From: Larimichthys crocea
Taxonomy: Eukaryota > Chordata > Actinopteri > Sciaenidae
Assembly (NCBI RefSeq): GCF_000972845.2
Contig: NC_040016.1
Span: forward strand, 1,632,701 to 1,696,700
Direction of reading: 5' to 3'
Length of the DNA: 64,000 nt
The notes under the pieces were generated by a model. The model worked only from the letters and a program-made list of their open reading frames with translations. It did no database searches and was not told the origin of the DNA. How positions within the stretch are numbered: the stretch's first letter is position 1; each line of letters starts with the position of its first letter. A program made the translations under genes and the position numbers. Positions 29,201 to 42,300 of the stretch are shown one piece after another.

Positions 29201-32200
29201 TGTGTGTGTTTGTGTGCACACACATACATGACTGCGTATGTCAATGTCAGGTGGTCAGCCTCCAAAAATAAATGTTCCAACATGTTAAATGAAGCCATGC
29301 GTCTCCTCATCAAATTGAACACCAGTTCTCTCTCTTCCACTCTGTCTCTGTCTCTCTTTTTACAGTACAGTGTCGTATACAGACTGCTGCGTAACATCAT
29401 GGAGTACATTAGAAAATTAGAAAACTTCAGATATACATTAAAATAAATGTCTCATACTCTGTTTTTCTCTGTTCTGTTGCTAGTGGACTGCGAGTGCATA
29501 TGAGAGCTGGTACAGGATTCAGTGCAATGAATAATAAGTTGTGTCTTTGTGTGTGTGTGTGTATATATATGTGCGTGTACATATCCATATCCCAATCCTT
29601 CCAGTTATGAGTTCTGTCACAACAGCAGGTAAATTACTACAAGCAACAGAGCACTCAAGGATTACCCTCATGTAGGATTAGCATACACTACCTGTGTGTG
29701 TGCGTGTGTGTGTGCGTGTGTGTGTACTGTATGTGTCTGTATGTGTGTGGATGCGAATATGATTGTGTGCTTTTGTCTATACACATGTACTGAATGTGTG
29801 CATAAGATAAAAAGAAAAGAGAAAGTTTGACTTTGACTCCTAAGCCTCTTTGTCAATGCATAATTCATCTCTCTCTCCACAAGCTGCACCTTGAAGCCTT
29901 TGAAACTTTCTTAGCTGCTTCAACTGCAACTAAAACAAACCATAAACAATCTCGAGTGTTTCTGTTTTCTTTTGCTCTTCGTAGGATTTAATGACACAAA
30001 ACAGAAATTGTTGGCGCTGCTGTCACTGTGGTTTCAGCAAAGCCTAACTCCAAGGAGTTAGCTATGTTTCGTCACTCATAACTAAGCCTGATGTTGTTAA
30101 AACTGACAATTTTGTAATCATTTGAAATTAACAACTGTTTTGGTACTCTCAAAGCAACAAAGACATGCCATTGTATCTTTTCCACCAGTGTCAGACACTA
30201 AAACTGCAGGTTTATAGTGTAGCTGCACTTAAGATAATGTTATCTTGACATAGCATATATTACGGCTTTACAGTGCTTTGTTTAAACATTGAAGGAAATA
30301 ACGTTTCTTTTACAACCAAGGTCTTAGTTTCATGTCGGTTTACAACAACTTAATGTCCCTTGCCCTGCTGCACTCCTTCTAGTGAGGCCATGTCTGATCT
30401 CAGCTTAAAGTTGTTCATGAAATGGTACGATAATCAATGCAAATATTAGGTTTTATCCATTCTATCACAAGAAGGAATTAACTACTACAGTATGTGATTA
30501 TATGTAATAAGCTTTAAACTAACGAGTAAAGGTTAAATTTGTCTCTTTAGTTAGTTATTTAAGGTTTCTAAACAGGAGATGCTCCGTTAAAATAGACAGT
30601 CTGTACAATATGATAACTGTAACCAAGAGATGTACAGTAATGAAGACATTCCCAGTCCTGTGTTATTATCACACTGACCCTCCTCTCTGCCCTCTGTTCC
30701 TGTGTAGACCTCGGCAGACTGCGTCTCTGTGCACTGAGCTGCAGGCCAAGGTGCTCCAATGCTACAGAGAAAACCCACAGCAGACCCTGCATTGCTCTAG
30801 CCTGGCCAAACAGTACATGGCCTGTGTCCAGCAAGCCAAGGTAGGCGTGAGCCATATACTGTTTGTGGGTGGCATGAAGAAAACGTTGTTTTTTTTTAGA
30901 CGGGATATATTTGTGTGCAGATCTGTTTGTGTGGCTTTATTAGTGTGTGAGTGTTTACATGTGACAGGTAAGGACACACTTCTCTGCTTTCAATCAATTC
31001 TCCACTTCCATTGTTATTTAGTTTTTTCACCATTATCGCTCTTTGCTCACTCCCTTTGAGTAGCACACTTTGCCAGAGTTCTTGGAGTAGCTCCCTTTCC
31101 TTTAAAGATAAATGTTTTAATTTACTTCCAGTTTTTTTTTTAAGACAACAGAAGGATAGCAGTTAATTAGTCAGACCTGAGAAGAGCTTGACAGTGACAC
31201 TGACAATGGAACAAAAAGGTGAAGAGACAAATAATCCTTTCCCTTTCTTATACCAAATCAGTTATCTTCTGAGGGTTGTAATCTGCATGTTGGTTACTTT
31301 GACACTTCAAATAGGAAGCTAAATCGATGAGACATGCTTATTGAGGGGATTTATAAGTCACCAGGCGTACACTGTGTTTTGGAACTTTCTGATAGGAAGA
31401 TTACACCGTTATTAGTGTATTAAAATCAGTTTTGGCATTCAGCTCTTTGAAATGCATTCTGCTAATGCTTTTGCAAATAGTGTTCAGAACCTACGCTTAT
31501 CTACAAAGTGCTTATTTTACCCAATTTCTCCATCAAAAAACAATAATGAATGGGGCAATTTGCACATTATTATTGTGACAAAATGTACTGATATGGCTCC
31601 AAAGTAGATAAAAGCTACAAAATAACAATTGGTGAATCTGGCAGTTTAAATGGTCGATAAAAGCAAGGCAAAGGCTCACAATAAAAGCAATCAGTCTTTT
31701 TAAAACTGGTTCAAAAGACCCATTTGCCAATAGGGTAGGGTTCTTGAGGGGAAAAAACAGCATATATGTGTTTGTTATGTTTTTGTAGCATTTAGACTGT
31801 GAGTATAAAGTAAAGTGCACAGAGTGAGTGTGAAGGAGTCACAGAAGAAAAGAGAGAAAACACTGAAGAGGGCAAAATGAATAAAAAAGAAAGCCTGTAT
31901 TGAATGTATCAACACTACTCCCATCACTCCATAAGTGAAGTCTTGTGGGCTGACAGGAACTGGCTTAGACTCTACACTGCCCTCTGAAGATAAATGAAAA
32001 GTTCTTCACTTCTGCCCTGCTGGAAGACGATGGATTTCACTGATGTTGATAAATGAGGTCTAATCCTGTTAAGACAGTAGCCAGGTTTCAAATTTTAACC
32101 GTACCTACTACTGTTACACAATCATCAGGATTTGTTTCAATCTGACAAACAGTTGTTACACTCCAATCAAAAGAGCATTTACAATTACAATTAGTCATTT

Positions 32201-35200
32201 TGCTGACACTTTTATCCAAGGTGACTTTCAGAGAAGGGAACAATCAAGGTATAGTGCGATAAGAAGCGTTAGTGCAGCAGTAAGTACTGTGACAATTCTT
32301 AAAAGGGGTAGATTTAGCGTGTCCAGTTGTTGGTAGTGCTAGGAGAGGAGGTACTCTCTGAAGAGCTGGGTCAATCATACTGTAAGTCAAACAGTAAAAG
32401 ACACAGCAGAAAACATGATGGAAATATGATGTTTAGGTTTGTTTCATGCATTAATCTGAAGAAAGTCCCAGTCTCCTCATTACACACATCTTAAAGCCAC
32501 TGGCAACTCAAATCCAATATAGCCTTTTATTTTAGTTTTGTGTACATACATTCATACATAAAAAAATATAAAAAGTACAACAAACACATTAGTTTCAATC
32601 CAATCCAATCAAAATATTGTCTTTTACGTTTACTGATATAAGCTTTGAATTGGGCATGGTTGTGCTTGGAGAGTTGCCACAAGACAAAACCTTTCTGTTG
32701 TCATTTAATCTGCCTTATTGAGTCTGAGCCATAAAAATTCCTGGATAGAAACCCTCATACAGTCTAAACATTATCTATTGTTGACTCGGGAGGGAGTAAA
32801 ATAAAAATGACTGCTTTAAGTCTGTGTTTGTAGCACTGTAGGCCAAACACGACTGAACTGTATTCATGTTTTTTTAAAGTTTTTCAAAGTTTTAAAATTT
32901 TACATGGTTGTGTTTCCACTTGGGGAAAAAAACATTCCTGACCTAAAACATTTTTATCACTGACATCTTCTCTGTCTAACCTTTCTTTATTGGGATAATC
33001 TAACACAGATGAAATCTTGTTTTTCAAGAGCAACCTGCAGTACTCTTTTGAAGCTAGTTGGATTTTGAGGTTGACCTTTAAGACTTCTGAAGATCACAAA
33101 CTTAAAAAGACATAAATGTTGCTCGATTGAAGATATAAATTTCTAAAAGTGAAAGCCCTCATATATAAGCGTCCTATTAAATTACCTACATCCAAGATTC
33201 TGTCTTACTTCCTTTTACTTTATTTCTCTCTTATCCATCCATTTGTTCTTGGCTCTTGGATCTTTCTTGGATCTTTCATGCTGCTGTCATTGTTGATCCA
33301 CCTTTTTTTCCTCCAGTCCCATCCTCCATGTGTCCTTCATCCTTAAAGCCTCTTTCATCGCCCTTCATTGCACACTAGCCACATTAGCCGGCGCAGTAGT
33401 TCTGAGCTGCACCGCTAGCCACAGAGATCTGTCTCAGTCGAGGTGTCGGTTCAGTTTGGCTAATATAGGTGTTAGCTTTCCCTTGTTTATTTGCACACAG
33501 TAACACAGCCTGGTATCAGGCTTACTGCAGTCTTTTCCTGAATACACTAATTCCTAGAGGGACCTTTGATGAGCCCCAGATATGTAAAACATATTCATAC
33601 AGGCAACAAAGCGCCAATATTACTAATCCCAATAGTAAACTTAAGCAAGCAACTCTATTATGTTCTGCTGTAGTATTATAGTGGAAACCTTGATACTTTC
33701 AAATCTCTTGCTGCTATCGCCATGTATATTATACTTAAGTCCATGCTTCATTTGGAGCATCTTTAACACCAGCAGCATGGACTGGACAGGGTCACGTCCA
33801 GCACAACCAGAGTGGGCAGATGGGGCCAGTAAAAGTAGCTGAGAATGAAGAAGTCACAGAGAAATAGAAGATGGAGACAAAAGAGTGTTGATTTAGACCA
33901 GATTCTTTCAAAGTGACACAGGAGAGTCAGGAGGGAGAGATGTGATGGAAAGATACTGTGTGAGGTGAAAGGGACAGATGCATGTTGATGTTCTGAAAAC
34001 AATGGGAAGATAATAATGGTATCAACATGGTCAGCAGTGCGACACACAGCTTATTCAAGCAATTAAGACACAAAGGTAAGGCATTTGCATCATAAATCTC
34101 ACTCTTTCTCAGAGCCAAATCTGAATAGACATTTTTGTGTGACTTAGTAAGACACATTTTAGGATGTCAGCTCTGTCTATGTTCCTTGCAAACAAGCATC
34201 CATAAATCTGCTTTGAAATCAGGGCAAAAGGTTGCTCCTCAGAACTGCAGAACTTGCCTGAGAATTATAACGTTTTCTTGCAGTATCAAAGTATTCCAGT
34301 GCTAGCTGTACATCCATTGGTATACTGCAACTACTTAGTCTGACATACTTTCAGTGGTGTCAATTTACGAAACTGTAAATAAATATAGATTTAAAACCGG
34401 TTCAAGTTGTAGCCCACAGCGTAAATCAGTTGTCTTGAATGGGCGCCCACAGTGACACCTACCTACTTACCTACCTACCTACCTACCTACACCTTGTAAT
34501 ATGTAAAATGTATTGAAAAATAGCTTTTTCATGATTTCTATCAATAAAACAGTCAACTTTTGAAGAGCTAGCAGTTTTGTTGCACTAGTTTAAAATGTGA
34601 ATTCCCAAATAGCACCTAACCCAAACGACTGAGACTGGGTCAAAAATAGAGAAAAGACGAGTAGAGATGCCACCAGAGGCTCCTGACCAGTCAGCCTTAA
34701 TGAAAAGAAATATGTAGGCAGTCCCAAGACCCCTCTGGCCATGCAGGCGGCTGTCCTGTCTATAAATGGATCAGACAGAGTCTGCAACTTGGCCAAGCAG
34801 AGCACTTGGACAAGAGTTTTACTAGGAAAAGTTTCAGTATTGCTGCAGGTGGTTAAGGGTCAACAGGGAGCAATATGCACTGCAGATTTAGTCATGGGAG
34901 AGAGAACTGATCATATTTCATTATGATATATCATATTCTGTAAACCCTGGAGGAAACATTATGTTAACATTGAGCCTGTTAATAATTGGAGGTTTTACCT
35001 CTCTGAATGAGGTTTCTGTGCTTGTTCCAGATGTGGAACAGAAGAATTATTTGTCATGTAAGTAAATACATTAACCTGGCATGAGCTCATTTGTTATATA
35101 AATTTTGAAAGATGTTGATTTGTTGCATTCAGAAAATATTTGAAAAACACTTGTCGGTGTTTCTGGATATTGTTGGTGTTGTCTTTGCACGGTAGAGTCT

Positions 35201-36684
35201 TAACACGCATTTGTAGATGCAGCAACAAACTCTGCTTACCGACAATGGCTTTCCCAAGCCCATGTAGTAATATCCTTTATACAATCATGTCAGTTTTTAT
35301 TGCAGTGCTGCCTGAGGAAACAAATGTCACAGGCATTCAGTGTTAGTGCTCAGGCCTTCCCCCTTCATGCAGAGATTTACCTGGATTCTCTGAATCTTTT
35401 AATGATATTATAGATTGTAGATGGTGAAATTCCTAATTTTAAATTAAATTTTCCAGACCAGGTTTTGCCAGGCTTCCAGTAATAACTATTAATATTAACT
35501 ATCTTGTTTGTACTGTATTCAATTGAATATTGGTCAAAATTATTTGAAATTCATTGCAGTCTTTTTCAGTGTCCCAACATTTTTTGAATTTTTTTTTTGG
35601 AAATTTTTGAATAACATTACATTAACACCTGGCTGATATACATCCCCTTTATGATTTTGTCCTTTTGAAAAGACCTCTTCTCTGCTCATTCAACAAATAT
35701 ACACCAAAATACATTTGAGGTGCACTCTGGAAAGGAGGGCAGCAAAATAAACTGGCTGTTCACGGGCAGATAAAACAGCTAGTGAGTTAGAAAAGACATA
35801 CAATGTTTGGATGCAGTAATTTTTCAGCTTTGTGCGACAATTACATGACTGCTCAATAGACAGCAGAGTTTCACGCCTGGTAAAAAAAAAAACAACCTCC
35901 CGACAGCTTAAAAGCTCTGTTCTTTTGTTATCTGTATGTGCGTGTAAGGATTTTCTAAAGCAGATGCATTCTCCCTTGTGATTAAAGCGAGAGTGCTGTA
36001 TTTTCACCCGAAATTAATCTTTGTCTGAAGCTGATATCTTTTAGTTCTTGCTTTTCTTAAAGCAGCTATCTTTCTCTCTTTTATCTCTTATTGTTCATGA
36101 GTCTTGACGCTTATTGAATACAACTCTTCTCCTCGTCTTAATTTTCTGGCATTTTCTGTATTCTCCAGTCATGTGAGCAGACTTACTGTTACTGTGAGGA
36201 CCACACTGTCTTGACCAGGACCAGTTCTGTCACTTCTGCACAGCAACCACTGACTTGTATGACTTTCCATGAGTTTATTCATGTAGGCTCTACTGTATAT
36301 ATCTTTCTCTTTGTCGGCCTGTCTGTTTGTCAATCAATCTGCTGCCAGTGAAACCAGCAGCCTGCTTATCTGTCTTTTCTCTGCCAGTGTCTTGATCTAA
36401 ACATCACTAGAGTATCTATCACACTGTTTCTGTCTCTCGCTTGAAGTCCGCCCAACTCACTATCTTCAGTGGCACAGCCTTCCTTATATGTCACTCAAAA
36501 AGTTCTTTTATGTTTTATGATTCATTCATGCACACACATACACACATTTTCACACATTGTGCCCTCTACCATCCATTAAAGATAGTTGCTTCAGGATATG
36601 GCCTTGCACCTCCTCTTTCCTATCACTTCCCTGTCCCTTTCCTGTCAGTGTCTCTGGTTGGGCCATTGTCATGCATATGGGACC

Positions 36685-36720
<36 letters not shown>

Positions 36721-39333
36721 GGGATCCAGGGTAAATGTCAGCTCATCAGGGCCCTGCATTACCATGAACCTTTGTGGGTTGTGTGTCTCTTTCTGGTGTG
36801 ACGTTTTACAGTATCTTGTATATATGGTCATAGTCATTGGCAGTTTGTATTCTCAGTGTGTGTTGGTGTGCTTGCATTTGTGTGTTTGCATGAGTGTAAG
36901 CCCATGAGAGAGTCCACCTCTACCTCTCATCTTCTATTCTCTCTTTCAACCTTCTTAGTGAAACAAAACACAGCTGTCCTCAAAGTCACATTCAAGAACA
37001 AACGTTTCTCAAACCACCACTTACTGTAAGTGTCACACCCTCACCACCCCACCTCCTCTTCCTCCACAGTACTCCAAGGCTCCAGCACCGACCATTTTCA
37101 GAATACAAATACACATGCTGTGCCATTTAATACCATTAGCACGGACCAACAGCATCAGAGCAACTCTTTGCCACTGCGTCCCACATTCTTAACCCACTTG
37201 AACCCACCGGTCTCCTGAACGCAGTGATTGTGTGTGCGTGTGTGCTGGTCACTGAGAGGCTTGGTTAAGTGCCACTCTGGTTCTTCCTTGATTATGGAGG
37301 CTTATGGAGCATTTCTCAAACACAAAAGTATGTGGAACGGGTGCATTTGTTCTTAAATATATAGTGCTATTTATTTATTTATTATTAATCAGAAAATCTC
37401 AAGTACAGTTTACAGTTACATGTGCACTTGGAGGATGTTGAGACTGATAACATAGTAACTTTAGTCAATATATTACAGCCTAAAGCATAAACATTAACTA
37501 CAGTCTTAAAAAATAGGGGAAGTGAAATCAGCACTGCTTTTGACGTTGACATCATGGCTCAAGACATTTACAATGACCGAGATACATTTTAATGAGAGAA
37601 AAGAAGTCAAAAGCAGAAAGAATGACTCCTAGATTTGCATGCTAATGATGCGACTGTGTGGTGAAGAGGGTACCGAGCAATTAAAAAAACGTTGCGTTTG
37701 TCCACCGCAGTGCTTAGACATGTCCTGTCAGGACGTATATACAGCTGGTGGGATAAACAGGTGTGTGATTAAATGAGATAACAAAAAGAGACAGATTCAC
37801 AAACTATGCTTCCTATTAGATAAAAAAGGAATTTAATAACACTGGAAATAGATTGATATCGAGTAGAAGATGCTGCAGTGAGGAGACACTAAAGGGCATG
37901 TGTGTTTGTGTTCTTGAACTTTTATCCAATTTGCATTTGACACTGCTGGGACATTTTGCCTGGTGTTTGAGTGTTTGACTTTTTCCACAGAGCTGTTGGA
38001 AGGCTTGAGCTGGATTTAAGAATTAGGGTAAAGCGTAAAGCCTTGTTGTTGAGCATGCACCTTATATTTTAAGGCTAAAGTCCTTACCGGAGTGACACAG
38101 GTTCGTTTCCAGTCTGTGTCGTTTGCTGCATCGTATCCTCATCCTCTCTCCTGCTGAATTTCCTGTCTATCTCCAGCTGTCACTATCAAATAAAACAGAA
38201 AATTGCACTCAATTTAAAAAAAAAAAAGAATTAGGGTAAAATAAGGTTAACACATTTTTATGACAAAAGGATTAATAAACATAGATAAATTAATCAGTAA
38301 TAAAAATCATTGTTGTGACCACAGTAACCTTGGACTTTTGCTGGTAGGTATACAGATACTGATGCATTCAATTAAGAGCTTTAGTTACAAAGGACAAAGA
38401 AAAGTGATTATGTGCCTGCGTGTGTGTGTGATAGAAAATAGCCAGGACTTTGGAGTGCATGAGTTTGTAGATGGATCTTGCTCTGTTTAAGTGCTGTGGT
38501 TTTCTCTTAATGTCACCTCCATCAGTTGTGCAATGTGTGGGTGTGTGTTTGAGTCGGTGTGTGTTGCATCTTTGTGCATGTGTACATTTGTCTATGTGTT
38601 TCAGTATCTGTGCCTCCTCTGTGTAGAGAGCCTTCTTCAAAACATTTCATTTGACATTTTCCACTCAAGCCACTTTTAACCACACACTAATTCAACAGTG
38701 TTTTTGCAGAGAACCATCCATTTATAAATGTAGTGCCAGCAGGATCTTAAGCACCTCTCAGACAACATTCAGTCCTAAAGAAACATTTAAACCTTCATTC
38801 CCAATAAAACCGAAGGCCTTCAGAAATGACAGACTATTTCACTCTGCTATCGTCCTCATCCTCTACCACACAGAAACTTCCACAACAAAAATGTCTTCAT
38901 TTAAACGTGTTCAGTTTGTCCAGGTGAAGAAGTTGATTGATAGGGAGAGAAGGAATTCTGCCATTTCCAGCTAAAAAGAGAAAAAACACGAGGGATGAGT
39001 CTTTGTAGCAGGGATGAAAGAGGAATAGAAGGTGCCTGTCAATGGGGGAATGGATGTAGACTGATGAAAGAGAGGAAAAGTGGGGGAGAAAGAGGCTTAA
39101 GAGTGCCTGTCAGTGGAGAAGGGTTGATAGAAAACTGTAAGAGGGAGATACAGCAAGAATAAGTGGATGATGGAGGGAATGTAGAGAGGATGAATAAAGA
39201 GAGGAGGAGAGGTTTTGTCAGCGGGAACGATGAGGGAATGGCAAAAAGTATTGAAGGAAGAGGAGATCCTGTCAGTCATTACTGTGGGAGAGAGAACGAG
39301 ACAGACAAAAACAGTCAAAAAGGAGAGGAAGTG

Positions 39334-39377
<44 letters not shown>

Positions 39378-42300
39378 GCTATCAGTAGTTGCAGGTGGTG
39401 AGCCCCACTGTGAGCCTTAGCCTGGCTGCTAACTCTAGTCTGATAACAGAGCCACTCTATTCAGCAGCAGTCTGGTCCTGCATACACACACAGACCCAGA
39501 CAGTTATGTATAATGTAATATCCCTGTTATTAATATCTCCTTTATAGAATACTAGCATACCTCCTACACTGATTATAGCGTATAGTGTTGTGTAAAATTG
39601 CACCACTACAAACGTATGATTCTGATGTATGATTTTTCTCTGCCATTTTCATCCTGTAAATCACTATTATTATTTAGATTATTTGCTTCATAGTTGTTTT
39701 TTTTTCATACGATTATAGTGCTTTGGCAACACATGTGACAAGAAATATTGACACATGCCTGTCTTGTGAATATCATGTACCCATACGTATGCCCACACAA
39801 ACCCACTCACACATGCTAGCTTGCATATTTGTATCTCTTTATGTCTCTCTCTTTCTCTCCTTCCATCTCACCTCTTCTTCACATCCATCATCTCCAAGGT
39901 GACTACCCCAGGAAGGCACAGGCCCCCCTTTCATGTCCCTTCTCTCCATCTTCCACACTCTCTCTTTCTCTCTCTCAAATCTATGTAACGCTCCATCAGC
40001 ATCCAGCTAAACATCTGATCCATGCTGCTACACTCCACTGACCGCCATCTCTGTAACGTGTGATCGATTTGCTCCCGCCGGATTTCAGCTGCAATGTGTC
40101 TCAATTCATTTGGATACAGATAAGGTGTCGGGGTAAATTGTGACAAAGGGACTCGCTGGGTGAAGACTGAGGTGTTACTCTGTGAATGGAATAGTCATTA
40201 TCATCTTCATCATCACATTGTTAGCTGCTTGATCGCACTGACTCTCATTTGGCCTCCAGTTTATGTGTGCAGGTATGTTAAGTCTTTTGTTGAGGAAATA
40301 TTACTTTTCCTGCTTAATCAGTGTAAGACAATCTCATGTCTGTGGGCTGTAGTGCAAAATATGTCAATGAAATTATAAAAAAATGACAAACCAAAGTTCA
40401 GTGTCACATATAGTCTTACAGGTACAATAACATAATTAAATGCTTTTCAGTAAACTTTTAAAACTTGTTCAATTAAAAATGTGCAAAATAGAATAGTAAG
40501 AACAGAAATGTAAGAATGCAGGGATCACTTAAAATAAAATAAAAAAGAACACAAATATAATGTTTCATAATGAAATAAAAAGACATGCTATATTAAATAC
40601 AAATACAATGTCCCATACCACTGAACAATCTCTTTTTTTTTTTATCAGTAGTTACCTTTAGCAGTATAAATAATGAACCGCCACGGAGGTTACCGCTTGA
40701 TAGTTACCAGTAGAATTAGACAGGAATTGTGTGGAGAGAGGGTGAGGGTGAAGATGTGCAGCTTGGGGACCTTTTAGACCACAAGGTGTGAGGATGAGGA
40801 CGCTCCTATGCAGCAACTTAACTGTGACTAAACCACTGTCTGACTAAATGAATGAGCGGTGTAAATGGTCCAGTCAGTCAGTGCTCCCAACCACCCAACT
40901 GACTGACCATAGACTGACTGAATGAACAATTTAGAGGGTCCCGTACATGTAACCAACTAGCTGACTGACTGACTAACTGACTGATTAACTGTCTCGCTGT
41001 CTTACTGACTGTGTAATCAGTGAAAGGCTGTGTGTTTATAAAGCAGCCATGGCCACGGCCACTCTGTGAGTGTCTGATTGACAGTCCTGCCTGGCAACTG
41101 TCTCTGTTTCTCCAGAGAGACGGAGAGAACTGAGTGCTGTTAGCACTGAGCAGAGAAGACAGTTATTGATTTTCTACTTGTCTATTATTTTTGTTTTTCA
41201 CAGAGAAAAGGCAAGTGAGCAAGGCAAGTGTGTTTGTGTGTACGCGTCTCCATATATATTTGGTGCAGATGTGTTTGTATGTTGCCCATTAGCTTATGAC
41301 TGGGGAAGTGTGAACGCAGTCAGCATGTGTACACTGTTGCTTCGGTGCTGCTGCCGTTCAAAGTCAATTCTTGGCCAACAAACACACCAATCTGTCTACT
41401 CCTTACACTGCTCACTAATTGGATGGAAAAGGCAGGTGGAAGAAAACATATCTGTGTGTCTGTATGCTGTGCATTTACAGTGTTTTTTGTGTGCATCTAA
41501 CCTAATTATAGCAGACACCTTTCCATCAGTCAGTTATGATGAAGTGAAGTTGTTGCTTCAACTTTGCACTTTTGGCATCAACAGAGTCTAAAGAGTCATT
41601 CCAACTCATGAATAGGTTGAGAAACCATAAAAAGAAACTATTTTTCACCTCATCATAAAATGACATGTTTCGATCTGTCAAATACTCAAGCCACTATTAG
41701 ACCTGATTATTTTGATTTAGTTTTAACCTTAGTTTTTTGACAAAAAAATATATTTTATCATTTCATTACAGATGTTTTAGTCTAGTTTCCATCAGTGAAA
41801 TTGTTTCCATCTTTGTGTATACAGTTACCGTGGACACAGAGTCCTCATGTACATTTTCTGGAACTTACAGTACTTAATGTCTTCTCAGACACCATGTCTG
41901 CATACCCGCTTGGTTTCGCAGGCTCTTACTGCGCTCCTCATGTGAATCAACAGGCAGACTAGCATGCTGAGTAAACAACAGGCACTCTACATGTGTGTTA
42001 GAGAGAATGTAACACAAACCAGAGAACTGAATCAGGTTCATTGAGTTCACAAACAGACTGGTGCAGTGAAGATGGAGCTCCAGTAAGGACGTTTCCTCAA
42101 TGGTGCAGGGCTGGTGGTGGTAGAAATCCAAGGTGCAGGTGTTGAGACGTGACAGGGCTGGTCGTAACTGGTGAGTCGCAGAGAGGATTTCCCTGGAGTA
42201 CAAAGAGATCATGGTTCGACTAGGGTTCAACGAGAATAATACTAAACAAACACTAGAGTTGGTCGTAGTTTGTTACGGCGAGGGAGAATGAACAATCTGG

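Larger units (their letters stand above)
21853..30707 (+). other. chchd6 intron 6 (8.9 kb)
   Basis: A phase-2 intron. It contains a poly-T run near 28199-28217, CA/GT arrays at 28913-28933, 29058-29087 and 29693-29749, and otherwise unique sequence. The block at about 27950-28180 is repeat-free and rich in TAAT-type motifs. No exon-like open frame was recognised. Confidence 0.7.

Noticed and set aside
36959..37026. Alternative exon with immediate TGA after exon 7
   Set aside because: It has a usable acceptor and a GTAAGT donor. As an internal exon its stop would lie about 65 nt before the next junction, likely leading to decay, and the tail would lack any family-like residues.
40850..41010. 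Possible CRISPR-like or satellite array of ACTG/GACT motifs
   Set aside because: The spacing and units are irregular and short. It is imperfect simple-sequence DNA, with no repeat-spacer structure.
41204..41218. Alternative terminal exon (R-K-G-K, stop)
   Set aside because: The acceptor is good and the phase is right, but there is no nearby polyadenylation signal. Kept only as an alternative to 47387-47410.
41166..41591. 141-codon plus-strand open frame
   Set aside because: It is Cys/Ser/Leu-rich translated intron with no recognisable family, probably a chance open frame.
41874..42230. 118-codon minus-strand open frame
   Set aside because: It overlaps a probable dispersed repeat and has no recognisable domain.
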